From Blastocatellia bacterium (GTDB lineage Bacteria > Acidobacteriota > Blastocatellia > Pyrinomonadales > Pyrinomonadaceae): a stretch of DNA of 64,000 nt. Of this stretch, positions 29,397 through 39,200 are shown one piece after another. Where the stretch lies: positions 89,928 to 153,927 of the forward strand of contig DNND01000066.1 of NCBI GenBank assembly GCA_003488005.1, given 5' to 3'. The notes below the pieces were generated by a model. That model was given only the letters and a program-made list of their open reading frames with translations. It did no database searches and was not told where the DNA came from. Made by a program: the position numbers and the translations under genes. Every line of letters begins with the position of its first letter. Position 1 is the stretch's first letter.

Positions 29397-32300
29397 ATGA
29401 ACTATAAGTCGACTATCAATCTTCCACGAACGCCGTTTCCGATGAAGGCGAACTTGCTTGAGAAGCAGGAAGAGATTCTGCGCCGCTGGCAGGCGCAGGA
29501 CATCTACCATTCTATTCTGGAAGATCGCCGCGACGCGCAGCCTTTCATTATTCACGATGGTCCGCCTTACGCGTCCGGAGATGTTCACGTCGGCATCGGA
29601 ATGAACAAAATCCTGAAAGATTTCATTGCTAAGTACCAGACAATGAAAGACCGCCGCGTGCCTTTCGTTCCTGGTTGGGATTGTCATGGACTGCCGATAG
29701 AACTTGAAGCCCTTCGAGAATTCGAAGCGACCGAGATGCGGCCTTCGGCGGCCGAAATACGCTTAGCCTGCGAGCAGCAGGCGTTTCGCTACGTGCGCGA
29801 ACAAAAACGTCAGTTCCAGTTACTGGGAATATTTGCGGACTGGGATCGACCCTACCTTACGATGAACCCTTCTTATGAAGCTGGAGTTCTGACGATTTTT
29901 CTCGACATGGTGGAGAAGGGTTATGTTTATCGTGACCTTCGCCCAATCAGTTGGTGTTACTCCTGCCGCACTGCGCTGGCTGAAGCGGAAATTGAGTTTA
30001 GAAGCAGAATCGGTCGCTCAATCTTCATAAACTTTGAGGGCGAGGAAGCGGTCGCCGCGCTCTTTGGCGCTTCGGCGAAATCAGCGTCACTACTGGTGTG
30101 GACCACAACTGCATGGAGTCTTCCCGGCAACGTAGCAATCGCTGCGCATCCGACGCTTACTTACACTGCGTTTGCTTGCGGTGACGGCCGTACGCTTGTT
30201 TTGCTGGAATCGTTGGCTTCCGCTGTGTTTCAGCAGCTCGGAATTACTGAATACGAGAAGCTGGGTAGCGTTGAGGGTAAGGATTTAGAAGGAGGGTTCG
30301 TAAAGCACCCCCTGTTTGACTCTCGCATTCCGATTATTTCCGCTGATTACATTAGTGACAAATCGGGAACCGGGTTTGTCCACATAGCGCCAGGTCATGG
30401 AGCTGACGATTTTGCAGTCGCTCGCAAGTACAAGCTTGAAGTTCCGAGTCCGGTCGATGCTGAGGGTCGGTTTAACTCGCAAGCCGGCAGGTTTGCCGGA
30501 TTGAGCCTCAGCGACGGAGAGGAAGCGATCCTCAAATCAATGAAGCAGCGTGGCTCGCTCGCGTTGCTCGACGAAGCACAACACGAGTATCCGCATTGTT
30601 GGCGCTGCGCGAATCCACTCATTACGCGAGCCACTGAGCAGTGGTTTGTGAAAATCGATCATGCCGAAAACCCCGGCGCCATGACCCTACGCGACAAAGC
30701 TCTGCTGGAAACCGAGATCGTTAATTGGGTCCCTCCCGCGGCGCGCGCCCGCATTCGCGGAATGATCGAAAACCGTCCCGATTGGTGCATTTCGCGACAG
30801 CGCTTTTGGGGCGTGCCCGTTCCAGCCTTCGTTTGTCGGGCCTGCGGCAAAGCTATTCTTGACGCAGAGGCCATCCGAAAGGTTCGCGATATCGTCGGGA
30901 TTGAGGGCAGCGCAGCGTGGTTTACCAGGGATGTTACAGGTCTTTTGCCCGCCGGTTTCAGATGCCCTTCATGCGACGGTCAGGACTTCGAAAAGGATAA
31001 CAGCATTCTCGACGTATGGTTCGAAGCGGGAACCAGCTGGCAGTCGGCGCTCGTCGCGGACCATCGGCTCAGTTTTCCGGCAGACCTTTGTGTCGAAGGC
31101 AGCGATCAGCATCGTGGCTGGTTCCAGCTCTCACTCTTTCCTGCCCTGGTCAATCGAGGCAAAGCTCCCTACAAATCGGTAGTCACTCACGGCTTTGTTC
31201 TGAACGAGAATGGTGAAAGGATGAATCGGAATCGCGGCGATTTTGTATCGCTGGCCGATGCGCTGAACAGCGTTCCGGCTGACTCCATCCGTCTTTACTT
31301 CGCTTCTGTTGACGCCTCCTCCGATATCCCGCTCTCGCTGAAGACGTTCAAAAAAGCAGAACCACTTTATCGCACGTTTCGCAATACCTTTCGTTTCCTG
31401 ATGGGGAATCTCTATGACTTCGTGCCAAGAGAACATGCCGTTCATCTCGAAGATCTGCACAGTTTCGACCTCTGGGCTCTCTGTCGGTTTCACAAACTGA
31501 TCGCCGCTGTAACGGATGATTTCTCTGCCTATCGCTTTCACAACGCCGTCCGAAAAATCCATGATTTTTGCTCAGAAGACTTAAGCAAGTGGTATTTCGA
31601 TTCGCTCAAAGATCGTCTGTATTGCGAGGCACTGGAATCCGGTTTACGACGTTCTTCTCAAACAGTGCTCAATTCAATCCTGCTGGGATTGGTCAAGTTG
31701 TTGAGCCCGGTAATTCCTTACACCTGCGATGAGGTGTGGTCGTTAACGCCCGCTCACGCTGATTGTTCCAGTGTTCACTTGAGCCGGTGGCCTAAAGCCG
31801 ATGAGCAGCTTCTTCACCGCAGGCGCAGCACGGAAACAGAGGAAACTTTTTCGCGTTGGGTTCAGCTTCGCAGATCAGTAACAATGGCGCTCGAGAGACT
31901 TCGTGAGAGAAAAGCGATTGGTTCGAGTGCTCAAGCACTTGTCCGCCTGCACGTCGAAGGCGGAATCAGATCGTTGCTGAGCGGCGCCACCCGTTCTGAT
32001 CTGCGGGAGTTTTTGATCGTGTCCGACATCGTTATCGAACACACTGCTGAAGGTCTTGAACCGGTTGTAGGGCTGGATGGTGTTTACCTGAACGTCGCCG
32101 TGTCTCCTCACTCGGCATGTGCCCGATGCCGAAGACACGATCCGGCATTTGGTAGAGATCCAAAACATCCTGACTTGTGTTCGCGATGTGCCGAGGTGTT
32201 GGAATTGAACCGGACGGCCGTCCGCGGTTCGGCAATTATTTCATCGCCTATCACTCCAAATACTCGGCCGGCAGAACTGGCGAAATTTCTTCGAGCGCGT

Positions 32301-33758
32301 GGCATACGGAAAGTCGCGATCCTGAATGAGGAAGGTAGATGTAGTGCCTACTCATTACACGGACCGTCACAAGAGGTTCGGCCGATGGAAGAGTTAAAGG
32401 CGCTTGCCGAATATGTCAACGCCTCGCCTGATTTTCGACAGCACGCGGGACTGCTGCTCGGGCTGGGCGAGCATACAGATGTCCTTTTTGGAATTGGCAT
32501 CCATCATCTCAAGTACGGCACACCTCTGGGTGGCACTCGGGAGTGGCCCTACGATCGAGTGGGCGACCTGCTGGACAATTTGCTGCGTCTCTCATGGGGC
32601 ATGTCCGTGAAAAACGCCGTCGCTGAACTGCCGCACGGTGGAGGCAAATCGATCATCGATCAGTGTGGCTGGGATTTGAGCATCCATCGTGAGTTTCGAC
32701 GAGAGATCTACCGGGACTTCGGTCAATTTACCGCGACTTTGTTCGGGCGGTACATCTGTGCGGAAGACATGAACAATACCAACGCTGACACGCGCGAGAT
32801 GCTATCCGCGTGTCGGCACGTAATGTGTTTGTCTCAGGGAGTGGGTGGCAGTGGCAATCCCAGCCGTTTCACTGCCCTGGCTGCCTGGGCGGCGGCGAAG
32901 GCAGGTTGGAAGTCTCTTTCCGGAACTACTTCTTTCAAAGGTCTGACTATCGCGTTACAGGGTGCGGGAAATGTCGCGCGCAACATCGTGCCAATTCTCA
33001 TCGAAGCCGATCCGGATATTGAAAAGTTGGTTGTCGCCGATCGTGATCCAGAGCACATTACCGCAATCCGAAACATTCTTCTGAAACGAGGCAGGGAAGG
33101 CCTGCTTGAAGTGGTGAGTTCAAAAGATTCGACCGACGCCAGCGGGTCATATGTTGAGCGCGAAGACGAAAAGGGAAAGCCATACGTCCTCTACGCGCCG
33201 TGCGACATTCTAATTCCGGTTGCGGTTGGCAACGTCATTAATCCCACGAACGTGCCGTTGCTCAACTGCCGACTGATCGTCCCAATTGCCAACAACGTCT
33301 ACAGCGACAACGACGCAGTTGCGACCGCGATGTGGAAGCGCGGCATTGTCGACGTGGTTGAGAACAACGTCAACTGGGGCGGTGCGCTCGCGGCCGCCAG
33401 CGAACTCTACGGCTATGACGAAGATAACGTAGCAGCGGCGTGCATTGAAGCTTACGGCAAGACGCTCGCGCTTCTCGAACGCGCAAAACAGGAAAACCGT
33501 CCACCGTGGTTCGTGCTCTTAGAAATGGCCTCGCACCGCATCTTTGACGAGAGCCATCCCGTGGTCGCCGCCGCGCGTGGTTACAAATTCATCGGCGACA
33601 TCAACCGCGGCTTCAACGAATGGATCAAGGAGCGCTGGCTGCGCAACATCGTGGATGTCGAACTTGATCAGTTTGCGGAGTATGTGGTGGGGAAAGCGGA
33701 TAACGTTACTCGGCCAAAACTTGTGATGGTACCTTGCACCAAAGGAATTCAGGCTTAG
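29397..33758 (+). CDS. IleRS1-like protein with degraded signature motifs fused to a Glu/Leu-type amino-acid dehydrogenase
   Basis: A 1453-residue single frame. Residues 1 to ~935 are a full IleRS1 (MNYKSTINLP start, GWDCHGLPIE, editing-domain WTTTAWSLPGN and HIAPGHGADDF, ISRQRFWGVPVP, EGSDQHRGWFQ, and a C-terminal CxxC...CxxC zinc finger ending near residue 931). The HIGH motif reads HVGI (64-67) and KMSKS reads RMNRN (608-612), so both ATP-handling signatures are altered. A ~60-residue linker leads to a complete dehydrogenase (997-1453): LKYGTPLGGTRE, GMSVKNAV, catalytic GGGK, and Rossmann LQGAGNVARNIV. An internal ATG at 32385 has AAGAGG 8 bases upstream and could make free dehydrogenase. 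The ATG at 29397 is preferred to an upstream TTG because it begins the conserved IleRS N-terminus. The synthetase part may be catalytically impaired or repurposed. Confidence 0.88.
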   Translation: MNYKSTINLPRTPFPMKANLLEKQEEILRRWQAQDIYHSILEDRRDAQPFIIHDGPPYASGDVHVGIGMNKILKDFIAKYQTMKDRRVPFVPGWDCHGLPIELEALREFEATEMRPSAAEIRLACEQQAFRYVREQKRQFQLLGIFADWDRPYLTMNPSYEAGVLTIFLDMVEKGYVYRDLRPISWCYSCRTALAEAEIEFRSRIGRSIFINFEGEEAVAALFGASAKSASLLVWTTTAWSLPGNVAIAAHPTLTYTAFACGDGRTLVLLESLASAVFQQLGITEYEKLGSVEGKDLEGGFVKHPLFDSRIPIISADYISDKSGTGFVHIAPGHGADDFAVARKYKLEVPSPVDAEGRFNSQAGRFAGLSLSDGEEAILKSMKQRGSLALLDEAQHEYPHCWRCANPLITRATEQWFVKIDHAENPGAMTLRDKALLETEIVNWVPPAARARIRGMIENRPDWCISRQRFWGVPVPAFVCRACGKAILDAEAIRKVRDIVGIEGSAAWFTRDVTGLLPAGFRCPSCDGQDFEKDNSILDVWFEAGTSWQSALVADHRLSFPADLCVEGSDQHRGWFQLSLFPALVNRGKAPYKSVVTHGFVLNENGERMNRNRGDFVSLADALNSVPADSIRLYFASVDASSDIPLSLKTFKKAEPLYRTFRNTFRFLMGNLYDFVPREHAVHLEDLHSFDLWALCRFHKLIAAVTDDFSAYRFHNAVRKIHDFCSEDLSKWYFDSLKDRLYCEALESGLRRSSQTVLNSILLGLVKLLSPVIPYTCDEVWSLTPAHADCSSVHLSRWPKADEQLLHRRRSTETEETFSRWVQLRRSVTMALERLRERKAIGSSAQALVRLHVEGGIRSLLSGATRSDLREFLIVSDIVIEHTAEGLEPVVGLDGVYLNVAVSPHSACARCRRHDPAFGRDPKHPDLCSRCAEVLELNRTAVRGSAIISSPITPNTRPAELAKFLRARGIRKVAILNEEGRCSAYSLHGPSQEVRPMEELKALAEYVNASPDFRQHAGLLLGLGEHTDVLFGIGIHHLKYGTPLGGTREWPYDRVGDLLDNLLRLSWGMSVKNAVAELPHGGGKSIIDQCGWDLSIHREFRREIYRDFGQFTATLFGRYICAEDMNNTNADTREMLSACRHVMCLSQGVGGSGNPSRFTALAAWAAAKAGWKSLSGTTSFKGLTIALQGAGNVARNIVPILIEADPDIEKLVVADRDPEHITAIRNILLKRGREGLLEVVSSKDSTDASGSYVEREDEKGKPYVLYAPCDILIPVAVGNVINPTNVPLLNCRLIVPIANNVYSDNDAVATAMWKRGIVDVVENNVNWGGALAAASELYGYDEDNVAAACIEAYGKTLALLERAKQENRPPWFVLLEMASHRIFDESHPVVAAARGYKFIGDINRGFNEWIKERWLRNIVDVELDQFAEYVVGKADNVTRPKLVMVPCTKGIQA

Positions 33759-33791
33759 CTTGAATGCTTCCGCAGTAGTAGGAGTTGTCTA

Positions 33792-35156
33792 GTGGATACG
33801 CATCAAACCAACGCTGAAGCGGCGACGTTTCCTAAGGATTTTAGCGAAAATGCTCGTCAGGCTAAAGACGAGTTAGGCCCTGCATTTGTTTCTTCTGGAC
33901 CATACGTTCTTGTCGGCCTCGTCTTTGGTTTTTTCTTTGTCGCCGCCCACTACTTTTTCAACCTAATAAAGGGAATCCTAGAGGCGAACAGCCATTCCTA
34001 CTGGGCTTGGCTTTTCGGTGTCTTAGCAATTCTCTCCGAACATCTCGGCATCGGTCTCATAGTAGCCGCAATAGCAGTTTTCTTTTACGAGTGGGGGGCC
34101 CACATAAAAAAGACAATCGAGCGAGGTGATAGGTTGGCCAATGCAATCAATCTATTCAACCAGATGAAGTCAAACGAACAGCGGACCGATGAACTCACAA
34201 GGGCGATAAATGACGTCGACAGGATGCTAACAATTCTTAATACACAAAACCGCGCCAACGAAGCCGCGGCAGCAACGGGCAGAAAGGCGTTGGAGAAAGG
34301 TCTCAGCACAGTAATTGGAGGTCTGCCGCCACGCGTAGATCCGGTCGAATCGAAAGTGTTAGGTGAAGCCATCGCAAACTGTGGGCAACTCATTTTCGCA
34401 ATCGAATCATTGCGTGTGATGGGGACTTGGCCCAATTACTCTTACATCAAGTTTCTCTCTGATTTGCTAAAAGTAACGGTTGGCGAGAATGCCGAAAAGT
34501 TCAGTGCATTATACAAAACGAAGAAAGGCGAGCAGCACTTTATCGTGCCACCCAACGCGGCCCAAATGGCGGATGCAATTCTAGCGACACAAATAGAAGC
34601 CATCGAAGAGAGTGACAGTTATGACGTGATCTCCGATCTCGGCTCATGGGATAACAAGCAATTAACGAAACTGCACGGCGCAACTTCAGATGCAGTCAAC
34701 AAGAGGGATGTTTGTGTTCGCCGTGTTTTTAACCCTTATGACATGCCGAAGCCGTTGAGAACCTCGAAGGAAGTGAAGGATGCAAAGAACTACATCAGTT
34801 GTGTGCTTAACAGCCATTTAATGGATTCACGTGGATGGAAGGGGCGAAACGGAAGCGGACGCTATGACATTAAGGTTCTCGAACGCGACGGGTTTGAGAA
34901 GCTAAAGGGGAAATACAGCGATAACAAGGATTGGCATTTTGGCATTTTCTCGCATGGCTCAATTTCTGTCATTTTCAAAGTGTCCAAGCCGGATCTCTCA
35001 GACATGGCCCTGACCATAGATCCCGAACTCATCAATGCTAAGCGCTCGATCTTCGACGATGCGTGGAATTGGGCTACTGAAATTCCGGCCGATGGCTCAG
35101 AGTTGACGCTGCTCAGGGATATCTTGGACCGATGGGGAGATTATTGTCTCGAATGA
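33792..35156 (+). CDS. Membrane-anchored protein of unknown function, coupled to an FRG-domain gene
   Basis: A 454-residue protein I do not recognise. It starts with GTG after AGGAG (7-base spacer), 33 bp from the fusion gene. The N-terminus has two strong membrane segments (about residues 33-60 and 68-97) rich in Phe, followed by a probable coiled coil (about 105-165) and a soluble C-terminal part of about 290 residues with alternating helices and strands. The likely topology is an anchored protein with a large cytosolic domain. The last codons overlap a possible ATG of the downstream FRG gene (ATGA), so the two are probably one unit. No enzyme motif was recognised. A sensor or membrane-effector role is only a guess from the architecture. 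Confidence 0.75.
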   Translation: MDTHQTNAEAATFPKDFSENARQAKDELGPAFVSSGPYVLVGLVFGFFFVAAHYFFNLIKGILEANSHSYWAWLFGVLAILSEHLGIGLIVAAIAVFFYEWGAHIKKTIERGDRLANAINLFNQMKSNEQRTDELTRAINDVDRMLTILNTQNRANEAAAATGRKALEKGLSTVIGGLPPRVDPVESKVLGEAIANCGQLIFAIESLRVMGTWPNYSYIKFLSDLLKVTVGENAEKFSALYKTKKGEQHFIVPPNAAQMADAILATQIEAIEESDSYDVISDLGSWDNKQLTKLHGATSDAVNKRDVCVRRVFNPYDMPKPLRTSKEVKDAKNYISCVLNSHLMDSRGWKGRNGSGRYDIKVLERDGFEKLKGKYSDNKDWHFGIFSHGSISVIFKVSKPDLSDMALTIDPELINAKRSIFDDAWNWATEIPADGSELTLLRDILDRWGDYCLE

Positions 35157-36208
35157 CCATGATCTGGTTCCGAGTGACTCGACATGGCGAACGACTCAAT
35201 CCCATTGAACTTGTGAACGCAAGGGTTATTGAGATGAACGAGTCCAAGCACATCACCAGCGTGGCCGACGCCATCAACAAACTCGACTCGGATGAGTTTC
35301 GAGAGTTCCGAACTTCTGAAGTTCCTGATTATCGAATTGGAACAGAATACAAGTACCCATTTGGAATCTGGTTTCGCGGCCTGCCTGATGCAGAGTGGAC
35401 GCTCGTGCCCGGTATTTTTCGGCAATCGGAGCATGAGTACATCGAAGAGACCAGCATGTTTCATCACTTCCAGTTGCGAGTCTCGGAACAACGCCACACG
35501 TATCAAAGCACCTTCGACTGGTTGTGCCTGATGCAGCACTACGATGTGCCGACGCGACTCCTGGACTGGAGCGAGAGCGTACTAATCGGTCTGTTTTTTG
35601 CCGTTGACGATTCGCGCCAGCGCGATGTTGACGGAAAACTTTGTGTGCTCAACGCTCGCCGCCTGAACAAACGGACCACGCATTCAAGCCGCCAACATCC
35701 AGCGAACATCTGTACTCCTACCTCCTTTGATTCGCTTGTGCGTGCACAACTAGCGGCATCAAGAAACGTCGAGAGATTTCAAGGAGCGCTTCCGAAGCTT
35801 CTTGTTGCCTCCGATCGAAACTCTGATGACGCGATTGTTGAAGCCGACAAAGCGATGGGGTTGGCGACGCAGAAGTGGCTTGCATCTCCTATAGCAGTTT
35901 TTCCAAGTAGATTAAACGGCCGCATGATCTTGCAGTCGAGCATGTTTACAATTCACGGCGGAAAATGGCACAGAGGGCTTCCACAATCTGACAAAGAACT
36001 TCCCAGACCGCTAAGCCTTGAATCCATTGATGCCGAGTTGCCGGCAGACGAACGGTTTCTTCAGACATATGTCATACCAGGTGGCAAATGTAAGACGAAG
36101 ATCCGTGACGAGTTGATGACGCTTGGAATTCATTCCGGCTCTGTCTTCCCCGAGATCGACAAACAGGCCGCTTACATCAAGGAACAGTGGCGCTTTAGTC
36201 TGGCATAG
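35153..36208 (+). CDS. FRG-domain protein
   Basis: A protein of about 350 residues with an FRG domain: the name-giving WFRG (followed by LPDAEWTLVPGIFR) and the second hallmark LCLMQHYDVPTRLLDWSES..GLFFAVDD. The biochemical role of FRG domains is not established; they occur in many mobile and defence-associated contexts. Two starts are plausible. ATG at 35153 overlaps the preceding stop as ATGA, implying coupling. ATG at 35234, with AAGGG 8 bases ahead, begins a sequence (ITSVADAINKLDS) closer to how FRG proteins usually start, and may be the true one. It ends 89 bp before IleRS2. With the membrane protein it forms a two-gene insert between two synthetase genes. Confidence 0.85.
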   Translation: MTMIWFRVTRHGERLNPIELVNARVIEMNESKHITSVADAINKLDSDEFREFRTSEVPDYRIGTEYKYPFGIWFRGLPDAEWTLVPGIFRQSEHEYIEETSMFHHFQLRVSEQRHTYQSTFDWLCLMQHYDVPTRLLDWSESVLIGLFFAVDDSRQRDVDGKLCVLNARRLNKRTTHSSRQHPANICTPTSFDSLVRAQLAASRNVERFQGALPKLLVASDRNSDDAIVEADKAMGLATQKWLASPIAVFPSRLNGRMILQSSMFTIHGGKWHRGLPQSDKELPRPLSLESIDAELPADERFLQTYVIPGGKCKTKIRDELMTLGIHSGSVFPEIDKQAAYIKEQWRFSLA

Positions 36209-36297
36209 TGGGCGATGGCGGCGAGCGATGAGATCCCGTTACCCCTCAATCGAAACAATTGCACCCAGTCGTTTCCGTCAGTTGAGCGACGAAGCCG

Positions 36298-39200
36298 ATG
36301 TCGGGCCGATTCAGCGGAGGCGCCTTGGCTAATATCAACTTCCCACAACTTGAACGCGAGATTCTCAGTTTCTGGGAACGGGAGAATTGTTTTCAGAAAC
36401 TTGTCGAAAAAAATCGAAACCAACCAAAGTGGTCTTTCCTTGACGGTCCGATTACGGCTAACAACCCGATGGGGGTACACCACGCTTGGGGTCGCGCCTA
36501 CAAAGATCTCTTTCAACGGTACCAGGCAATGACCGGTCATGAACTCCGGTATCAAAATGGGTTTGATTGCCAGGGGCTTTGGGTTGAAGTTGAAGTTGAG
36601 AAGGAACTCGGGTTCAAGTCCAAAAAGGATATCGAGCAATACGGGATTGCGCGGTTTGTCGAAAAGTGCAAGGAGCGCGTCCGAAAGTTTGCCCAGATGC
36701 AGACCGATCAGTCGATTCGGTTGGGCTACTGGATGGACTGGAGTAATTCGTATTACACGATGTCAGACGAGAACAACTACACCATCTGGCAGTTTCTCAG
36801 GAAATGTCACGATCGCGGCTACATTTATCATGGGTGGGATTCGATGCCCTGGTGCCCGCGCTGCGGAACGGGAATTTCACAGCATGAAATCTCCGGCGAG
36901 GAGAGACCGCAAGTTACACACACTTCTCCGACGGTGCGGTTTCGGCTCCGAAATCGACAGGATGAATACATTCTCGCCTGGACGACAACGCCGTGGACGC
37001 TCACTGCAAACGTAGCTTGCGCAGTTCACCCCGAGATGACCTACCTCAAAGTGCGCCAGGAGAATTCCATCTATTACATCATCAAAGAGAGAGTCGAGAG
37101 CGTGATGAGCGGCCGGGGCCCAATTGAAATTCTCGGGTCCGTGACCGGTGCGGAAATGGTTGGCTGGCAGTACGAGGGGCCGTTTGATGAGCTTCCGGTT
37201 CAGTTGGACGGTCAGCATCGCATTATTCCCTGGAAAGAAGTCAGCACCGAGGAGGGAACTGGCATCGTTCACATCGCGCCGGGATGCGGTAAAGAAGATT
37301 ACGAGCTTGGTTTGCAGTTCCAGCTCGCAACGATAGCTCCGATTGACGAGAGCGGAGTGTTCCTTGAAGGGTTCGGTCCGTTTACAGGGGAATTCGCCGG
37401 CGAGGTTTCTAAACAGATTATTAGGTCGTTGAGGGAGAAGGGAATTCTTTACCGGACAGAAGAATACCGGCACGCTTACCCGATTTGTTGGCGCTGTAAG
37501 ACGCAGTTGCTATTTCGGTTGGTTGATGAGTGGTACATCAGAATGGATGAGCTGCGGCACCAAATCATCGAAGTCACCAAACAAACTGAATGGATCCCGG
37601 CAGTTGGCCAGCAGCTCGAGATCGAATGGCTTACGAACATGCATGACTGGATGATTTCCAAAAAGCGATATTGGGGGTTGGCTTTGCCCATTTATCCTTG
37701 CCTGTCATGCGGCACATTCGAGGTCATCGGCAGCCGTGACGAATTGCGCGCGCGCGCCGTTCACGGCTGGGACGAATTCGACGGCCATAGTCCACATCGG
37801 CCATGGATAGATGCAGTTCAGATCGCGTGCGCAAAGTGTAACGCGCCAACCAAACGCATCCTTGACGTCGGTAACCCATGGCTTGATGCGGGCATCGTTC
37901 CTTACTCAACGATGCACTACAACACCGATCATTCGTACTGGGAAAAATGGTTTCCGGCAGATTGGATTTCGGAGAGCTTTCCGGGACAGTTTCGAAATTG
38001 GTTCTACTCGATCCTGGCAATGAGCACGGCGATGGAAGATCGGCCGCCCTTCAAGCAGATGTTTGGATACCGGCTGATGAAGGACGAACGCGGCGAGGAA
38101 ATGCACAAGTCAAAAGGCAACGCGGTCGAGTTCAACGAAGCGGCTGAACGCGAAGGCGCCGACGCCATGCGTTGGTTGTTTGCCTCGCACAATCCTGAGC
38201 ATGACTTGCGTTTCGGTTACCACAACGTTCATCAGGCGCGGCGTGAGTTTCTGGTGCTGTGGAATGTTTATGACTTCTTTCTTACCTACGCGCGTATCGA
38301 CGTGTTCAATCCAATCGCATGCGCCGTTCCTGTTGCGGAGCGGGCGCAATTGGATCGATGGATATTGAGCAGGCTCGAGACGCTCATTCAGCACGCGCAT
38401 CGATACTACTCAACTTACAGCGTCCATCTTTTTATGAGAGAAGTTCAAGGGTTCATCGACGCCTTGTCGCGCTGGTATCTGCGTCGTAGCCGGCGGAGAT
38501 TCTGGAAGAGCGAAGATGATGCCGACAAGACAGCCGCATACCTAACGCTGTGGGAATGTTTGGTGACGGTAATCAAATTGTTGGCGCCAATCATCCCTTT
38601 TATGACCGAAGCGATGTATCAGGAGATTGGGCGGCCGCAAGGTAGTGACGCGCCTGTAAGCGTCCATCTTTGCGATTTTCCAAAGCTAAATTCTTTTCCG
38701 GTTGATGAGCGCCTGATTCGAATGATGGATGCGACCACTGCGTTGGTCGAACACGGACACGCGGCTCGCAGCAAAGCTGCATTGAGGGTCAGACAACCGA
38801 TTCGTGAGGTTCGCGTTCTGAGCAACCAGAAGGGCCTGGAAGGCGAGCTGCAACCATTTATACCGCTCATCTTAGACGAGCTTAACGCCAAGAAATTAAC
38901 CTTTATCGGATCGGCAACAGACCTCTACACGGTCTCGGCGCGGGTCGACGCGAAACTCGGGAAACCGAAGTACCGACAACTGTTTGACTCTGTCCAGGGT
39001 GAGCTCTCACGAACACCCGTCGAGATTATCGTCGGAGCCGTTGAACGTGGCGAACCGGTTCCGCTAACGGTCAATGGCCAGACGTTATCAGTTAGCCCGG
39101 ACGAGATTTTAATTCAAAGATCAGCGCGCGCTGATTGGGAGATTTCTGAAGGCAACGGTTTTTTCGTAGCGATAGATACGAAACTCGATTCACAACTCAT

